Shown here piece after piece: positions 9,373 through 19,839 of a DNA stretch of 64,000 nt (within the stretch, counting starts at the first letter, position 1; every line of letters starts with the position of its first letter). The DNA comes from Burkholderiales bacterium LSUCC0115 (lineage in GTDB: Bacteria > Pseudomonadota > Gammaproteobacteria > Burkholderiales > Burkholderiaceae_A), in the NCBI GenBank assembly GCA_009646425.1, contig WJBW01000002.1:436733-500732 (forward strand), read 5' to 3'. Made by a program: the position numbers and the translations under genes. The notes below the pieces were generated by a model. It saw nothing but the letters and a program-made list of their open reading frames with translations, was not told where the DNA came from and made no database searches.

Positions 9373-11466
9373 CTAGGCACGAAGCCCCATGGCCAGACGG
9401 GCAGTCTTGGCCAGGGCCTCTGCGGTTAATCCGAAGTGGGCATAGAGTGCCCCAGCAGGGGCCGACTCGCCAAATTTGTCCAGACCCAGCACCGCCGCAG
9501 GCTGATACTTCCACCAGAGGTCGGTCACACCAGCCTCAATGGCCACACGTGGAATGTCAGAGGGCATCACCGAGTCCTTGTAGGAAGCCGACTGTTGGTC
9601 GAAGACCGTGGTTGATGGAATGGAGACCACTCGAACCGCAATCTTCTGAGCCCGCAGCTGCTCGGCCGCTTGGATGGCCAGCATGACCTCGGAGCCGGTC
9701 GCCATCAGGACCACAGCCGGCTTGGCATCGGTCGACAAGACGTAGCCGCCTTTGGCGATGTCCTTGGCTGTTTTGCTGTCCTTCACCTGAGGCGGCAGGC
9801 CCTGCCGTGAGAGCAGCAAGGCGGTGGGGCCATCGCGACGCTCCAGGGCGCTCTGCCAGGCCACAGCAGTCTCGACTGCGTCGGCCGGGCGCCAGACGTG
9901 CAGGTTTGGAATCAGGCGCAGAGACGAAGGATGCTCGACGGGCTGGTGGGTGGGGCCATCCTCACCCAGGCCAATCGAGTCATGGGTAAAGACATGAATG
10001 ACCTGCTTGCGCATGAGGGCGGCCATGCGAATGGCGTTGCGGCTGTAATCCGAGAAGGTCAGGAAGGTGCCGCAATAAGGAATGAAGCCGCCATGCAGGG
10101 CGATGCCATTGCAGATGGCGGCCATGCCGAACTCGCGCACGCCGTAGCTGATGTGCTGACCGGCCGTCATCTGGCCCTTGGCATCCACCTTGAGGCTGGT
10201 CACACCCTTCCAGTTAGTGAGGTTGGAACCAGTCAGGTCGGCCGAACCACCCAGCAGTCCAGGCAGACGGGGGCCAATGTCATCGAGCACCATCTGCGAG
10301 GCCTTACGACTGGCCACATTGGGGGCGTCTTTGCAGAACTGGGCGATCAGGGCCTGGGTCTTCTCGGCAAAGTCACGGGGCAGGTCACCACGCATGCGTC
10401 GCTGAAAGGCCAGGGCCAGGGTGGGGTGGGCGGCCGAATAGTCAGCAAAGCGCTTGTCCCAGGCCTGTTGACGGTTGCGACCCGAGGACTTGGCATCCCA
10501 GGCGCCGTAGACCGGCGTGGGGATCTCAAAGGGGGCATGGTGCCAGCCGATGGCCTGGCGGGTCAGTGCGATCTCCTCAGCGCCCAAGGCCTCGCCGTGG
10601 GCCTTGGCGGTCCCGACCCGATTGGGGGAGCCCTGTCCAATGTTGGTCTTGCAGATGATCATGGTGGGGGCCAGTCGGCCCGAAGGCGCAGCCGAGCCAG
10701 CCTTGGCCCAGGACTTGGCCTTGGCCAGTGCAGCCGAGACCGCCGCGACATCGTGGCCATCGATGGGGCCGATCACGTTCCAGCCATAGGCCTCGAAACG
10801 CTTTTTGGTGTCATCGCGGAACCAGCCGTCCACCTGACCATCGATTGAGATGCCGTTGTCGTCGTACAGGGCAATGAGTTTGGACAAGCCCCAGACACCG
10901 GCCAAGGCACAGGCCTCGTGGCTGATGCCTTCCATCAGGCAGCCATCGCCCAAGAAGACATAGGTGTTGTGGTCGACAACCTCATGGCCAGGCTGGTTGA
11001 ACTCGGCAGCCAGCAGACGCTCGGCCAGGGCCAGGCCCACCGCATTGGTGATGCCCTGTCCCAGCGGGCCAGTGGTGGTCTCGACGCCGGGGGTGATGTC
11101 GACCTCTGGGTGGCCAGGGGTCTTGGAGTGCAGCTGACGAAAGTTCTTGAGCTCCTCCATGGGCAGGTCATAGCCCGTGAGGTGCAGCAGGGCATAGAGC
11201 AGCATGGAGCCGTGTCCGTTGCTGACCACGAAACGGTCACGGTTGGCCCACTTGGGATCGGTTGGGTTGTGGCTCAGGTGATCACGCCACAGGGCCACCG
11301 CCATCTCTGCCATGCCCATGGGCATCCCGGGGTGACCAGAATTGGCTTTTTGGACAGCATCCATCGCCAGCGCTCGGATCGCATTGGCCATGTCTTTTTC
11401 AATGGGGGACTGATACTTGGGCGCGGCGGCTTTCATGGCCGGCGCTGAGGTGTCGTGGCTACTCAA
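9373..11466 (-). CDS. tkt: Transketolase
   Basis: Thiamine-diphosphate enzyme that moves two-carbon units between sugar phosphates in the pentose phosphate pathway. Signatures include [15 protein letters not shown], the ThDP motif GDGCLMEG...LIALYDDN, and the pyrimidine domain segment [15 protein letters not shown]. The frame is open up to a GTG at 11508. I prefer the TTG at 11466 because AGGGAG lies 6 nt upstream. The ATG at 11436 is the next alternative but has no visible ribosome site. It is the first gene of the minus-strand operon and is divergent from rsmE. Confidence 0.95.
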   Translation of the reverse strand: MSSHDTSAPAMKAAAPKYQSPIEKDMANAIRALAMDAVQKANSGHPGMPMGMAEMAVALWRDHLSHNPTDPKWANRDRFVVSNGHGSMLLYALLHLTGYDLPMEELKNFRQLHSKTPGHPEVDITPGVETTTGPLGQGITNAVGLALAERLLAAEFNQPGHEVVDHNTYVFLGDGCLMEGISHEACALAGVWGLSKLIALYDDNGISIDGQVDGWFRDDTKKRFEAYGWNVIGPIDGHDVAAVSAALAKAKSWAKAGSAAPSGRLAPTMIICKTNIGQGSPNRVGTAKAHGEALGAEEIALTRQAIGWHHAPFEIPTPVYGAWDAKSSGRNRQQAWDKRFADYSAAHPTLALAFQRRMRGDLPRDFAEKTQALIAQFCKDAPNVASRKASQMVLDDIGPRLPGLLGGSADLTGSNLTNWKGVTSLKVDAKGQMTAGQHISYGVREFGMAAICNGIALHGGFIPYCGTFLTFSDYSRNAIRMAALMRKQVIHVFTHDSIGLGEDGPTHQPVEHPSSLRLIPNLHVWRPADAVETAVAWQSALERRDGPTALLLSRQGLPPQVKDSKTAKDIAKGGYVLSTDAKPAVVLMATGSEVMLAIQAAEQLRAQKIAVRVVSIPSTTVFDQQSASYKDSVMPSDIPRVAIEAGVTDLWWKYQPAAVLGLDKFGESAPAGALYAHFGLTAEALAKTARLAMGLRA

Positions 11467-11557
11467 AACGGGCTCCCTGGCGTGGTCTGTTGTCAGCTGC
11501 CGGGCCACCCGCTCTGGCGGCGAATGTGCCCAGCTAGACCGGCCATTCTACCGACTT

Positions 11558-11573
11558 ATACCTATAGATACCT
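11558..11573. repeat. ATACCT direct repeat in the tkt/rsmE divergent region
   Basis: ATACCT occurs twice with a 10-bp period (11558-11563 and 11568-11573), separated by ATAG. It lies in the AT-rich centre of the region between the divergent tkt and rsmE genes. It could be a regulator site on one face of the helix or overlapping -10 elements. I could not define a clear -35/-10 pair for either gene. Confidence 0.3.
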
Positions 11574-11631
11574 TGAAGTTTCTTACCGGATTTCTTTCGA
11601 AACACTGAATCTTCGGGTCTATGATGTGCCC

Positions 11632-12345
11632 ATGCTGCCGCGCATTCTTCACCCCAAGCTGAGTCCAGGCCACAATCAGCTCTCAGAAGAGGCCTCCCAC
11701 CACCTGGTTCGGGTCCTACGGGCGACCGAAGGCGATGCCGTGGTCTTGTTCAATGGCCAGGGCCAGGAGGCCCGGGCAGTTCTCAGTCAGGCCCACCCAA
11801 AAGAGAGCATCTGTCAGGCCGAGACGCCCGAGTCGGTCAATCGGGAATCACCGGCCCGAATCACGGTCATCCAGGCACTCTGCCTGGGCGACAAAATGGA
11901 CTGGGTTGTCCAAAAAGCCTGTGAACTGGGGGCCAGTCGACTGATGCCGGTTAGAACCAGCCGGTCTCAACTCAAACTCGACGCCGACCGAGCCAGCAAA
12001 CGTCAGGCCCACTGGCAACGCATTGCCAACGCAGCTGCTGCGCAGTGCGGCCGCAACCAGGTCATGACGGTTTTGCCGGTGACCAGCTTTGAGGCCGCCC
12101 TGTCGGTGGTCAGTACCACCGCCTGGCTGCTGGACCCATTCGCCAATCAAAGCCTATCGACCGCACCCCTCACGCAGGACATCACCCTGGCCATCGGGCC
12201 CGAGGCGGGTTGGAGCGACGAAGAGGAAGCCCTGGCCAAACAGGCCGGCTTTCAGGGCGTGCGCTGCGGACCTCGCATCCTGCGCACCGAGACAGCGGCA
12301 GCAGCCGTGCTGACTGCCATCGCCGTCCGGTTGGGAGAGTTCTAG
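11632..12345 (+). CDS. rsmE: 16S rRNA m3U1498 methyltransferase RsmE
   Basis: A SPOUT-fold methyltransferase that methylates N3 of U1498 in 16S rRNA with SAM. The 237-residue protein has the PUA-like N-terminal part with HHLVRVLRATEGD. The SPOUT knot follows: ALCLGDKMDWVVQKACELG, the IGPEAGWSDEE motif and a C-terminal LRTETAAAAVL. The reading frame continues upstream, but the ATG at 11632 matches family N-termini. No Shine-Dalgarno is obvious. It is divergent from tkt and shares a CTAG double stop with maeB. Confidence 0.93.
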   Translation: MLPRILHPKLSPGHNQLSEEASHHLVRVLRATEGDAVVLFNGQGQEARAVLSQAHPKESICQAETPESVNRESPARITVIQALCLGDKMDWVVQKACELGASRLMPVRTSRSQLKLDADRASKRQAHWQRIANAAAAQCGRNQVMTVLPVTSFEAALSVVSTTAWLLDPFANQSLSTAPLTQDITLAIGPEAGWSDEEEALAKQAGFQGVRCGPRILRTETAAAAVLTAIAVRLGEF

Positions 12346-14627
12346 ACCGCTCCGGCCTTGGTGTTGGCGTCGATGATGGTCAGGGCCGTCATGTTCACCA
12401 GGCGACGAACCGTGGCCGACGAGGTGACGATGTGCACCGGTGCCGCGCATCCCAAGAGAATGGGACCCACTGCAACATTGTTGCCGGCAGCCGTCTTGAG
12501 CAGGTTGTAAGCAATGTTGGCGGACTCCAGGCTGGGCATTACCAAGAGATTCGCCTCACCGACCAGGGTCGAGTCAGGCAGGATCTGCGCCCGCATGGAT
12601 GGATCCAACGCCACATCACCATGCATCTCCCCATCCACGTTCATGTCGGGAGCACGCTCACGGAGCAAGGCGAGCGCCTGACGCATCTTCTGCGCCGAGG
12701 GGGACTGAGAGCTGCCAAAGTTGCTGTGAGAAATGAGCGCCGCACGGGGCTCTAGGCCAAGCTTGCGCATCTCCGCTGCCGCTGCGATGGTGATCTCAGC
12801 GATCTGCTCAGCCGAGGGGTTCTCGTTGACATGGGTGTCGACGATCGCCACGGTGCGGTTGGGCAGCATGAGGATGTTCATCGCCGCATAACAGCTGGCG
12901 TTTGGTTTGCGACCCAAGACCTGATCGACATAGTGCAGGTGCAGGCTGTGGGTACCGAAGGTGCCGCAGACCATGCCATCGGCATCGCCCTTGTGGATCA
13001 TCATGGAGCCGATCAGGGTGTGACGGCGACGCATTTCGATCTTGGCGTACTGAGCCGTGACGCCCTTGCGGCTGGTGAGCCGGTGGTAGGTGTCGTAATA
13101 GTCTCGGTAGCGATCGTCTTGCTCTGGGTTGATCACCGTGAAGTCGACACCCTCTCGCATGCGCAGACCAAACCGCTCCAGGCGGCTCTGGATCACGGCT
13201 GGACGACCAATCAAGATCGGTTGGGCCAGCTGCTCGTCGACCACCACCTGAACCGCACGCAGCACGCGCTCTTCCTCGCCCTCGGCATAGACCACACGGC
13301 GCTTCTCCGCCCGCTTGGCTGAGGACAACAAGGGCTTCATGAAGTTGCCCGAGTAGTAGACGAACTCCTGCAGTCGGTCGATGTAGCTCGCCATGTCGGT
13401 GATCGGTCGCGTGGCCACGCCGTCGTCCATGGCGGCCTGGGCCACTGAAGAGGCAATCTTGACGATCAGTCGAGGATCGAAGGGCTTGGGAATCAAATAC
13501 TGCGGACCAAAGCTAAGGCCCTCTGTACCGTAGGCCGCGGTCACCACCTCAGACTGCTCGGCCCGGGCCAGTTCCGCCACGGCATGCACGGCGGCCAGTT
13601 CCATGTTGCGGGTAATGGTGGTCGCGCCAACGTCCAAGGCCCCCCGGAAAATGAAGGGGAAACAGAGGACGTTGTTGACTTGGTTGGGATAGTCGGTCCG
13701 GCCAGTGGCCATGATCACGTCATCGCGGACGGCCACCACTTCTTCCGGCAGGATTTCGGGCGTCGGATTGGCCAAGGCAAAGACGATGGGATTGGGCGCC
13801 ATCTTGGCCACCATCTCGGGCTTGAGGACGCCGGCAGCCGACAGGCCCAGGAATACATCCGCGCCTTCGATGACCTCGGCCAGCGTTCTGGCATCCGTCT
13901 TCTGGGCAAACCGGGCTTTCTCGGGGTCCATCAGTTCTGTGCGGCCCTCGTAGACCACACCCTTGATGTCGGTGACCCAAATGTTCTCGCGTGGCAGACC
14001 CAAATCCAGCAACAGATCCAGACAGGCCAATGCCGCAGCACCAGCGCCTGAGACCACAAACTTCACCTTCTTGATGTCTTTGCCAACGACTTTGAGGCCA
14101 TTGACCATGCCCGCACCCACGACAATGGCGGTGCCATGCTGATCGTCGTGGAAGACAGGGATCTTCATGCGCTCACGCAGCTTGCGCTCCACATAGAAGC
14201 AATCCGGTGCCTTGATGTCCTCTAGGTTGACGCCACCAAAGGTGGGCTCAAGGGCCGCCACAATGTCGACGAGCTTGTCCAGGTCTTTCTCATTGACCTC
14301 GATGTCAAAGACATCGATGCCGGCGAACTTCTTGAAGAGAACGCCTTTGCCCTCCATGACCGGCTTGGAGGCCAGGGGTCCAATGTCACCCAGTCCCAGC
14401 ACGGCCGTGCCATTGGTGATCACCGCCACCAGGTTGCCGCGGGCGGTGTAACGAAAAGCGTTGATCGGGTCCTTGACGATTTCCTCGCAGGCGGCTGCCA
14501 CACCGGGTGAGTAGGCCAGGGCCAGGTCGCGCTGGTTGGTCAGTTGCTTGGTGGGCGTGACGGAGATTTTTCCTGGAGTAGGAAACTCGTGGTACTCCAG
14601 AGCCTGCTTACGAAAGAGAGGATCCAT
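12342..14627 (-). CDS. maeB: NADP-dependent malic enzyme with phosphotransacetylase-like domain
   Basis: Oxidative decarboxylation of malate to pyruvate. Residues 1 to about 430 are the malic enzyme part, with [36 protein letters not shown] and the nucleotide-binding [13 protein letters not shown]. The remaining ~330 residues are the phosphotransacetylase-like domain common in proteobacterial MaeB, thought to be regulatory through acetyl-CoA. I placed the start at the ATG at 14627 (761 aa) because [16 protein letters not shown] is the usual N-terminus. No good ribosome site is seen. The gene follows the hydroxyacid dehydrogenase gene with a 38-bp gap and ends on a shared CTAG with rsmE. Confidence 0.95.
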   Translation of the reverse strand: MDPLFRKQALEYHEFPTPGKISVTPTKQLTNQRDLALAYSPGVAAACEEIVKDPINAFRYTARGNLVAVITNGTAVLGLGDIGPLASKPVMEGKGVLFKKFAGIDVFDIEVNEKDLDKLVDIVAALEPTFGGVNLEDIKAPDCFYVERKLRERMKIPVFHDDQHGTAIVVGAGMVNGLKVVGKDIKKVKFVVSGAGAAALACLDLLLDLGLPRENIWVTDIKGVVYEGRTELMDPEKARFAQKTDARTLAEVIEGADVFLGLSAAGVLKPEMVAKMAPNPIVFALANPTPEILPEEVVAVRDDVIMATGRTDYPNQVNNVLCFPFIFRGALDVGATTITRNMELAAVHAVAELARAEQSEVVTAAYGTEGLSFGPQYLIPKPFDPRLIVKIASSVAQAAMDDGVATRPITDMASYIDRLQEFVYYSGNFMKPLLSSAKRAEKRRVVYAEGEEERVLRAVQVVVDEQLAQPILIGRPAVIQSRLERFGLRMREGVDFTVINPEQDDRYRDYYDTYHRLTSRKGVTAQYAKIEMRRRHTLIGSMMIHKGDADGMVCGTFGTHSLHLHYVDQVLGRKPNASCYAAMNILMLPNRTVAIVDTHVNENPSAEQIAEITIAAAAEMRKLGLEPRAALISHSNFGSSQSPSAQKMRQALALLRERAPDMNVDGEMHGDVALDPSMRAQILPDSTLVGEANLLVMPSLESANIAYNLLKTAAGNNVAVGPILLGCAAPVHIVTSSATVRRLVNMTALTIIDANTKAGAV

Positions 14628-14665
14628 AGCCGATTGAGATCGTTTGTAGTGAGGAGAAGAGGGGA

Positions 14666-17600
14666 TTATCGCCCTTTGGCCGAACAAATGGCCCTATGCA
14701 AAACCATGACGGCATGTTCGGCCTGTCGAGTCGACAGATCCGCGATCTGATGCCGACAAGAAAACCCATCGGCCACCAACAGGGCATCGGCCGGCGCGGA
14801 CGCCACAGCCGACAGCAGGCTGGCCTGGGCCATGGCCTTTGAGACCGCCTGGTGGGCTGCCTCGTAGCCGAAGCTGCCCGCCATGCCACAACAGCTCGAC
14901 TCAATGGAAACAACCTTGGCCCCCTGTCCTTGCAAAGCAGCAATCGTGGGGCTCAGGGCACCCATGGCCTTCTGGTGGCAGTGGCCGTGGACATAGACGG
15001 TCTGGTCAGCCAGGGCCTCACCGCCCTTGAGTCGACCGGCCTGTTGTTCAGCCACCCACCATTCCTCAAAGAGCATGGCCTGTTTGGCCAGACGATTGGC
15101 GCGTTCACCCAGGTGCATGACCAGCCATTCGTCTCGCAGACTCAAGATGCAAGAGGGCTCCAGTCCCACCACCGGCACACCACGATCGATCGCCGGTGCC
15201 AGCGCTTCAAGGCAATCCAAAGCCATTTGACGGGCCTGGTCCACCATGCCAACCGACAGGGCCGATCGACCACAGCAAAGCGGCTTGCTGGCAGCCGCAC
15301 CCGACAGGGCCACCCGATAACCCATGGCCGTGGCCAATTCATAGGCGGCAACCAGTTGCTCGGGCTCGTAGGCATCGTTAAACGTGTCGGCCCAGAGCAC
15401 CAGGTCACAGTCTTGCAAGCTGGCAGAAGTCAACGATCGACTGCGGGCCCGAAATCCTCGCATGGCCCAACTGGGCAGGCGCCGACTGGCTGCCAGGCCG
15501 AAGAGCTTCTCACTGAGCCAGGGCAGGCCAGGCAGCTGATTGCGCAGGTTGAGCAAGGCTGCAAAACCTGGGATCTGACGGGTGATGGCTGCAAGACCGG
15601 GCAAGCCGGCAATCAGCCGTTGCTTCACCGAGAAGCCATGACGTTTGCCATGCTGATACAGGGCCTCGATCTTCATCTTGGCCATGTCCACGCCGGTGGG
15701 GCACTCGCGCTTGCAGCCCTTGCAACCGACGCACAGGGCCAGCGCTTCTTGAACCGCTGGACCATCCAGGCCCTCTGACAACTGACCGCTAACCGCCAGC
15801 CGAAGGGTGTTGGCGCGACCACGAACCGAGTGCTGCTCATCGCGGGTGGCCCGATAACTGGGACACATGGTGCCGGCATCAAACTTGCGGCAATGGCCAT
15901 TGTTGTTACACATCTCAATGGCCTTGGCATAGCCCTTGGCTGGGTCGCCGCCAGTGCCGGGGTCGGAGATCACCAGGCCAAAGCTGCCAGGGTCACCCGC
16001 CTTGGATGGATCGTTCTGCACATTCCAGGCCGACCAGTCCAGCACCGGCTCAAAGGGTGTGACCGCATAGCTCGGTGGAAAACGGAACAGGCTGGTGTCG
16101 TCCATCTTGGTGGATCGAACGATCTTGCCAGGGTTGAGCCGATTGGCCGGATCAAAGGCATCCTTCACCTGTTCAAAGGCCTGGGTAATGCGAGGCCCGA
16201 ACTGCCAGCCCACCCACTCGCTGCGCACCAGGCCATCGCCGTGCTCACCCGAGAAAGCCCCTTTGTAGCGTCTCACCAACTCACCAGCCTCTTCGGCAAT
16301 CGCCCGCATCTTCTCGGCACCACCTCGGCGCATGTCCAAGATGGGACGCACGTGCAGGGTTCCGACCGAGGCATGCGCATACCAGGTGCCTTGCGTGCCA
16401 TGCTTGGCAAAGACCCTGGTCAGGCTGTCGGTGTATTCGTCCAGGTGTTCCAATGGAACCGCACAGTCCTCAATAAAGGAGACGGGCTTTCCATCGCCAC
16501 GCAGAGACATCATGATGTTGAGGCCTGCCTTTCGGACCTCCCACAGGGCGGACTGCCGAGCGGGTTCGACCATTTTGACGGTAGCCCCCGGCAGACCATG
16601 GTCGGCCATCAGGGCATCCAAATCATCCAGGCCGCGCATCAGGGCATCGACATCGTCCCCAGCAAACTCCACCAGCAGCAGCGCATCGGTGGGACGTCCA
16701 CCGACGTCGACCAGGGCGTCGGCAATGACGGGGGCAAACAACGGGTTGGCCCGGCAGAGTTCAATCATGGTGCGGTCCACCAACTCCACCGCCACCGGCT
16801 TGAGGCCCACGATGAATTTGGTCAGGGCCATGGCCTGTTGGAAGGTCGGGAAGTTCACCACGCCAAGGCGCTTGTGCTTAGGCAGCGGCGAGAGTTTGAG
16901 CGCAATCGATTCAAAGGTGGCCAGCGTGCCTTCGGAGCCCACCAACAGGTGCGCCAGGTTTAGGCTGCCGTCGCTGGTGTAGGGCCGCTCACTCTGTGGA
17001 TGAAAAATATCCAGGTTGTAGCCACCCACCCGACGCATGACCTTGGGCCAGATCTCGCCGATGTCTTGCTTCACCGAATCCGCAATCTGGAAGAGCCGAG
17101 GGACCAGCTCCGAGAGCCGACGCGAGGACAACTGCATGTCGCCGCCGTCTCCAAACCGACCAAAGTAAGCCTGTGTGCCGTCATCCAGAATGGCGTTGAT
17201 GCCCAGCACGTTGTGAACCATGTTGCCGTAGTGCAAAGACCGAGAGCCACAGGAGTTGTTACCGGTCATGCCACCAATCGTGCACTGCGCAGCTGTCGAG
17301 ACATCCACCGGAAACCAGACCCCCTTGGACTTGAGCTGCGCATTGAGGTGATCCAAGACCAAGCCGGGCTGCACCTCAGCCCGCATGGCCTCAACATCCA
17401 CAGACAGCAGGTTGCACAGGTATTTACTGGTGTCGATGACCAGGGCTTCGCCAACCGTCTGGCCACACTGCGAGGTGCCGCCACCACGCGGCAAGACGGC
17501 CACACCAGCATCACGCGCAATATCCAGCGCAATGCGCAGATCCAGAGGGGTCTTGGGTACCACCACACCGATGGGCATGATCTGGTAGATCGATGCATCG

Positions 17601-17746
17601 GTGCTGTAGCGGCCCCGAGAGGCCTCGTCGAAATAAAGGTCCCCCTGCGCCTCCCGTCGCAGCCGACTGGCCAGCTGAGACTGTGAAAAGCGAGTCTGGA
17701 GCGAGCCGGCTAGAAAGGCTCGACGATCAATGGCTGGGGCATTCAT
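14666..17746 (-). CDS. FAD/4Fe-4S D-2-hydroxyacid dehydrogenase (YdiJ type)
   Basis: A 1026-residue membrane-peripheral type oxidoreductase. An N-terminal FAD-binding domain (PCMH/VAO type, LPRGGGTSQCGQTVG and NNSCGSRSLHYG) is followed by the FAD-linked oxidase C-terminal domain. Next come cysteine clusters: CNNNGHC...MCPSY and CVGCKGCKRECP. Two CCG-type cysteine-rich motifs close the chain (LCCGRSALSVG and SSCCGMAGSFGYE). The layout matches E. coli YdiJ, which is described as a D-2-hydroxyglutarate dehydrogenase; D-lactate or other D-2-hydroxyacids remain possible. A GGAGG site precedes the ATG at 17746. The start overlaps the GntR regulator stop by 4 bp (ATGA), so the two genes form an operon. 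Confidence 0.9.
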   Translation of the reverse strand: MNAPAIDRRAFLAGSLQTRFSQSQLASRLRREAQGDLYFDEASRGRYSTDASIYQIMPIGVVVPKTPLDLRIALDIARDAGVAVLPRGGGTSQCGQTVGEALVIDTSKYLCNLLSVDVEAMRAEVQPGLVLDHLNAQLKSKGVWFPVDVSTAAQCTIGGMTGNNSCGSRSLHYGNMVHNVLGINAILDDGTQAYFGRFGDGGDMQLSSRRLSELVPRLFQIADSVKQDIGEIWPKVMRRVGGYNLDIFHPQSERPYTSDGSLNLAHLLVGSEGTLATFESIALKLSPLPKHKRLGVVNFPTFQQAMALTKFIVGLKPVAVELVDRTMIELCRANPLFAPVIADALVDVGGRPTDALLLVEFAGDDVDALMRGLDDLDALMADHGLPGATVKMVEPARQSALWEVRKAGLNIMMSLRGDGKPVSFIEDCAVPLEHLDEYTDSLTRVFAKHGTQGTWYAHASVGTLHVRPILDMRRGGAEKMRAIAEEAGELVRRYKGAFSGEHGDGLVRSEWVGWQFGPRITQAFEQVKDAFDPANRLNPGKIVRSTKMDDTSLFRFPPSYAVTPFEPVLDWSAWNVQNDPSKAGDPGSFGLVISDPGTGGDPAKGYAKAIEMCNNNGHCRKFDAGTMCPSYRATRDEQHSVRGRANTLRLAVSGQLSEGLDGPAVQEALALCVGCKGCKRECPTGVDMAKMKIEALYQHGKRHGFSVKQRLIAGLPGLAAITRQIPGFAALLNLRNQLPGLPWLSEKLFGLAASRRLPSWAMRGFRARSRSLTSASLQDCDLVLWADTFNDAYEPEQLVAAYELATAMGYRVALSGAAASKPLCCGRSALSVGMVDQARQMALDCLEALAPAIDRGVPVVGLEPSCILSLRDEWLVMHLGERANRLAKQAMLFEEWWVAEQQAGRLKGGEALADQTVYVHGHCHQKAMGALSPTIAALQGQGAKVVSIESSCCGMAGSFGYEAAHQAVSKAMAQASLLSAVASAPADALLVADGFSCRHQIADLSTRQAEHAVMVLHRAICSAKGR

Positions 17747-18423
17747 ACATCGGCCTCCAAGAGGCGAACCACAATGTCGCATTTGGCATTGACGTGAGCG
17801 GCTAACAACTGGCCGAGCCTGATGCCATCGCGTTTGGCGAAGGCCTTCGCAATTTGAGCGTGTTCTTTCACAGCTTTATCCCACTTGGTTTTGTCGAGGT
17901 TGGATCGAAAGCGCAGCGACTGCAGTCGAGCGTTGACCGAGGCATAGGTTTCTTGCAGCGTGGAATTGTCGGCGGCCGCATTGATCAGGTTGTGAATCTG
18001 GGCATTGAGGGCGTAGTAGCGGGACAGGTCCTGCTCGGCATGCGCGGCCTCCATGTCGCCTTGGAGCTTGAGCAGCTTTTTGATCTGAGCCGGCGATGCA
18101 CGCTCGGCGGCCAGCTGACCAGACAGGCTCTCCAGCGCGGCAATGACTTCAAAGGCCTGGACCACCTCGTCGATGGTCATCTTGGGGACCACGGCCCCCC
18201 GATTGGGCAGCAGACGAATCAGGCCTTCGCCGGCCAAGACCTTGAAGGCCTCGCGCATGGGTGTGCGGGAGACCCCCATCTGTTCGCAGAGCAGGCGTTC
18301 GTTGAGCCGAGCCCCTGCTGGCAGCTCACCCTCCACAATCGCTTCCCGCAGGCGATCGGCCACCGCCTGATGCAGCCCGCGGCGTTGGATGAGGGATTGC
18401 CCGGTTGACAAAGCTTTGGTCAT
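17743..18423 (-). CDS. GntR family regulator, FCD subfamily
   Basis: A transcription factor with an N-terminal winged helix-turn-helix (RLREAIVEGELPAGARLNE...LCEQMGVSRTPMREAFKVLAGEGLI, roughly residues 20-75) and an all-alpha FCD ligand-binding domain. FCD regulators usually sense small organic acids. Two start ATGs are possible, 18432 and 18423. A TACAAT box overlaps the first, so I prefer 18423, which would give an almost leaderless mRNA. A perfect 14-bp palindrome lies 21-34 bp upstream of this start, midway to the divergent aminotransferase gene, so autoregulation and control of both arms is likely. Confidence 0.92.
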   Translation of the reverse strand: MTKALSTGQSLIQRRGLHQAVADRLREAIVEGELPAGARLNERLLCEQMGVSRTPMREAFKVLAGEGLIRLLPNRGAVVPKMTIDEVVQAFEVIAALESLSGQLAAERASPAQIKKLLKLQGDMEAAHAEQDLSRYYALNAQIHNLINAAADNSTLQETYASVNARLQSLRFRSNLDKTKWDKAVKEHAQIAKAFAKRDGIRLGQLLAAHVNAKCDIVVRLLEADV

Positions 18424-18443
18424 GGCGGACATTGTAGCCAGAT

Positions 18444-18457
18444 TTTTGTATACAAAA
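18444..18457. promoter_or_regulatory. Candidate GntR/FCD operator palindrome
   Basis: TTTTGTATACAAAA is a perfect 14-bp inverted repeat in the short region between gntR and the aminotransferase gene. The core TTGTATACAA resembles operators reported for several FCD-type GntR proteins, which bind TTGTnnACAA-like sites. Location between divergent genes suggests it controls both. Binding itself is an inference. Confidence 0.75.
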
Positions 18458-18491
18458 TACGTTTATTTCCACTTTTAGACAAAGACCAACC

Positions 18492-19718
18492 ATGCAACGC
18501 GACCTGCCCAACAGCATCAACCCACGCTCCAGCCTGAACCGCATCGGCCAGGGCCGTCACTTCCTGCAAATCCCCGGTCCGACGAATGTCCCTGATCGCG
18601 TGCTGCGTGCCATGGACTTCCCCACCATCGACCACCGAGGCCCCGAATTCCAGCAACTCGCCCTGCGCATCCTGGAGGGCGTCCGCCCGGTCTTTGGCAC
18701 CAAAAACCCCGTGATCATCTATCCGGCCTCCGGTACAGGTGCCTGGGAGGCTGCGCTGGTCAACGTTCTCAATCCCGGTGACCAGGTTCTCATGTATGAG
18801 ACCGGCCACTTCGCCACCCTCTGGAAGCGTCTGGCCGAGCGCCTGGGTCTGAAGCCAGAGTTCATCGGCGGAGACTGGCGGCGTGGTGTGGATGCCAACG
18901 CCATCGAAGAGCGCCTCAAGAATGACACCGGCCACACCATCAAGGCCGTCTGCGCCGTTCACAACGAGACCTCGACGGGCGTGACCTCTAACATCGCTGC
19001 AGTTCGCAAAGCCATCGATGCCGCCAAGCACCCAGCGCTGCTGCTCGTCGACACCATCTCATCCATGGGCTCTGTGGACTACCGTCACGACGAGTGGGGT
19101 GTCGACGTGACTGTCGCCGGATCCCAAAAGGGACTGATGCTGCCGCCGGGATTGTCGTTCAACGCCGTCAGCGACAAGGCGATTGCCGTGAGCAAGACCA
19201 ACACCATGCCCAAGGCCTACTGGGCCTGGGACGAGATCCTGACCGCCAATGCCAACGGCTTTTGGCCCACCACGCCCGCCACCAACATTTTGTATGGCCT
19301 GGCAGAAGCCATTGACATGCTCAACGAAGAGGGCCTCTCCAACGTCTTCGCCCGACACCTGCGCCATGCCCAAGCCACACGCGCGGCCGTGGAGGCCTGG
19401 GGCCTGGAAGTCTTGTGTCAGAACCCAGCCGAATACAGCCCGGCCCTGACCGCAGTGGTCATGCCCAAGAAGCCAGACGGCACGTATTACAACGCCGATG
19501 CCCTGCGCAAAACCGCCCTGGAGAAATTCAACATGTCACTGGGCACAGGTCTGTCCAAGCTGTCAGGCTGGGTCTTCCGAATCGGTCACCTGGGAGACTT
19601 CAACGACCTGACGCTGCTCGGCACCCTGGGCGGCGTTGAGATGGCCCTGGAAGCTGCCGGCGTACCGCACAAAAAAGGCGGGACCCAGGCGGCCATTGAC
19701 TACCTCGCCAAGGCCTAA
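18492..19718 (+). CDS. Class V aminotransferase, serine/aspartate/alanine-glyoxylate type
   Basis: A 408-residue PLP enzyme. The N-terminus HFLQIPGPTNVPDRVLRAM is characteristic of serine-glyoxylate and alanine-glyoxylate aminotransferases and related enzymes such as aspartate-glyoxylate aminotransferase. The Schiff-base lysine should be Lys213 in VAGSQKGLMLPPG, with the PLP-interacting Asp187 in LLVDTISSMG. The amino donor cannot be decided. No beta-hydroxyaspartate cycle partners lie nearby. It starts the plus-strand arm of the GntR divergon and precedes a TRAP transporter. There is no clear ribosome site before the ATG. Confidence 0.88.
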   Translation: MQRDLPNSINPRSSLNRIGQGRHFLQIPGPTNVPDRVLRAMDFPTIDHRGPEFQQLALRILEGVRPVFGTKNPVIIYPASGTGAWEAALVNVLNPGDQVLMYETGHFATLWKRLAERLGLKPEFIGGDWRRGVDANAIEERLKNDTGHTIKAVCAVHNETSTGVTSNIAAVRKAIDAAKHPALLLVDTISSMGSVDYRHDEWGVDVTVAGSQKGLMLPPGLSFNAVSDKAIAVSKTNTMPKAYWAWDEILTANANGFWPTTPATNILYGLAEAIDMLNEEGLSNVFARHLRHAQATRAAVEAWGLEVLCQNPAEYSPALTAVVMPKKPDGTYYNADALRKTALEKFNMSLGTGLSKLSGWVFRIGHLGDFNDLTLLGTLGGVEMALEAAGVPHKKGGTQAAIDYLAKA

Positions 19719-19839
19719 CCACGTCGATCCCTATCCGAGGCAACCAAGAACAACCCTCCAGGAGCCTGTTTAGCCGCTGATCCATTTTTTACTCGTTTTT
19801 TTAACCGCTGCATCTATTACATCCACAGGAGACAACACC

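Noticed and set aside
9898..10848. Plus-strand open frame opposite transketolase
   Set aside because: Shadow of a conserved gene, no start signal and no family resemblance.
1014..11466. Calvin cycle (cbb) operon
   Set aside because: tkt, gap, pgk and fba occur in cbb operons, but RuBisCO, phosphoribulokinase and cbbR are not present; pyk and purine genes argue for central metabolism.
15830..16963. Plus-strand open frame opposite the FAD/Fe-S dehydrogenase gene
   Set aside because: The minus strand clearly encodes conserved FAD and Fe-S motifs; the opposite frame has no motif.
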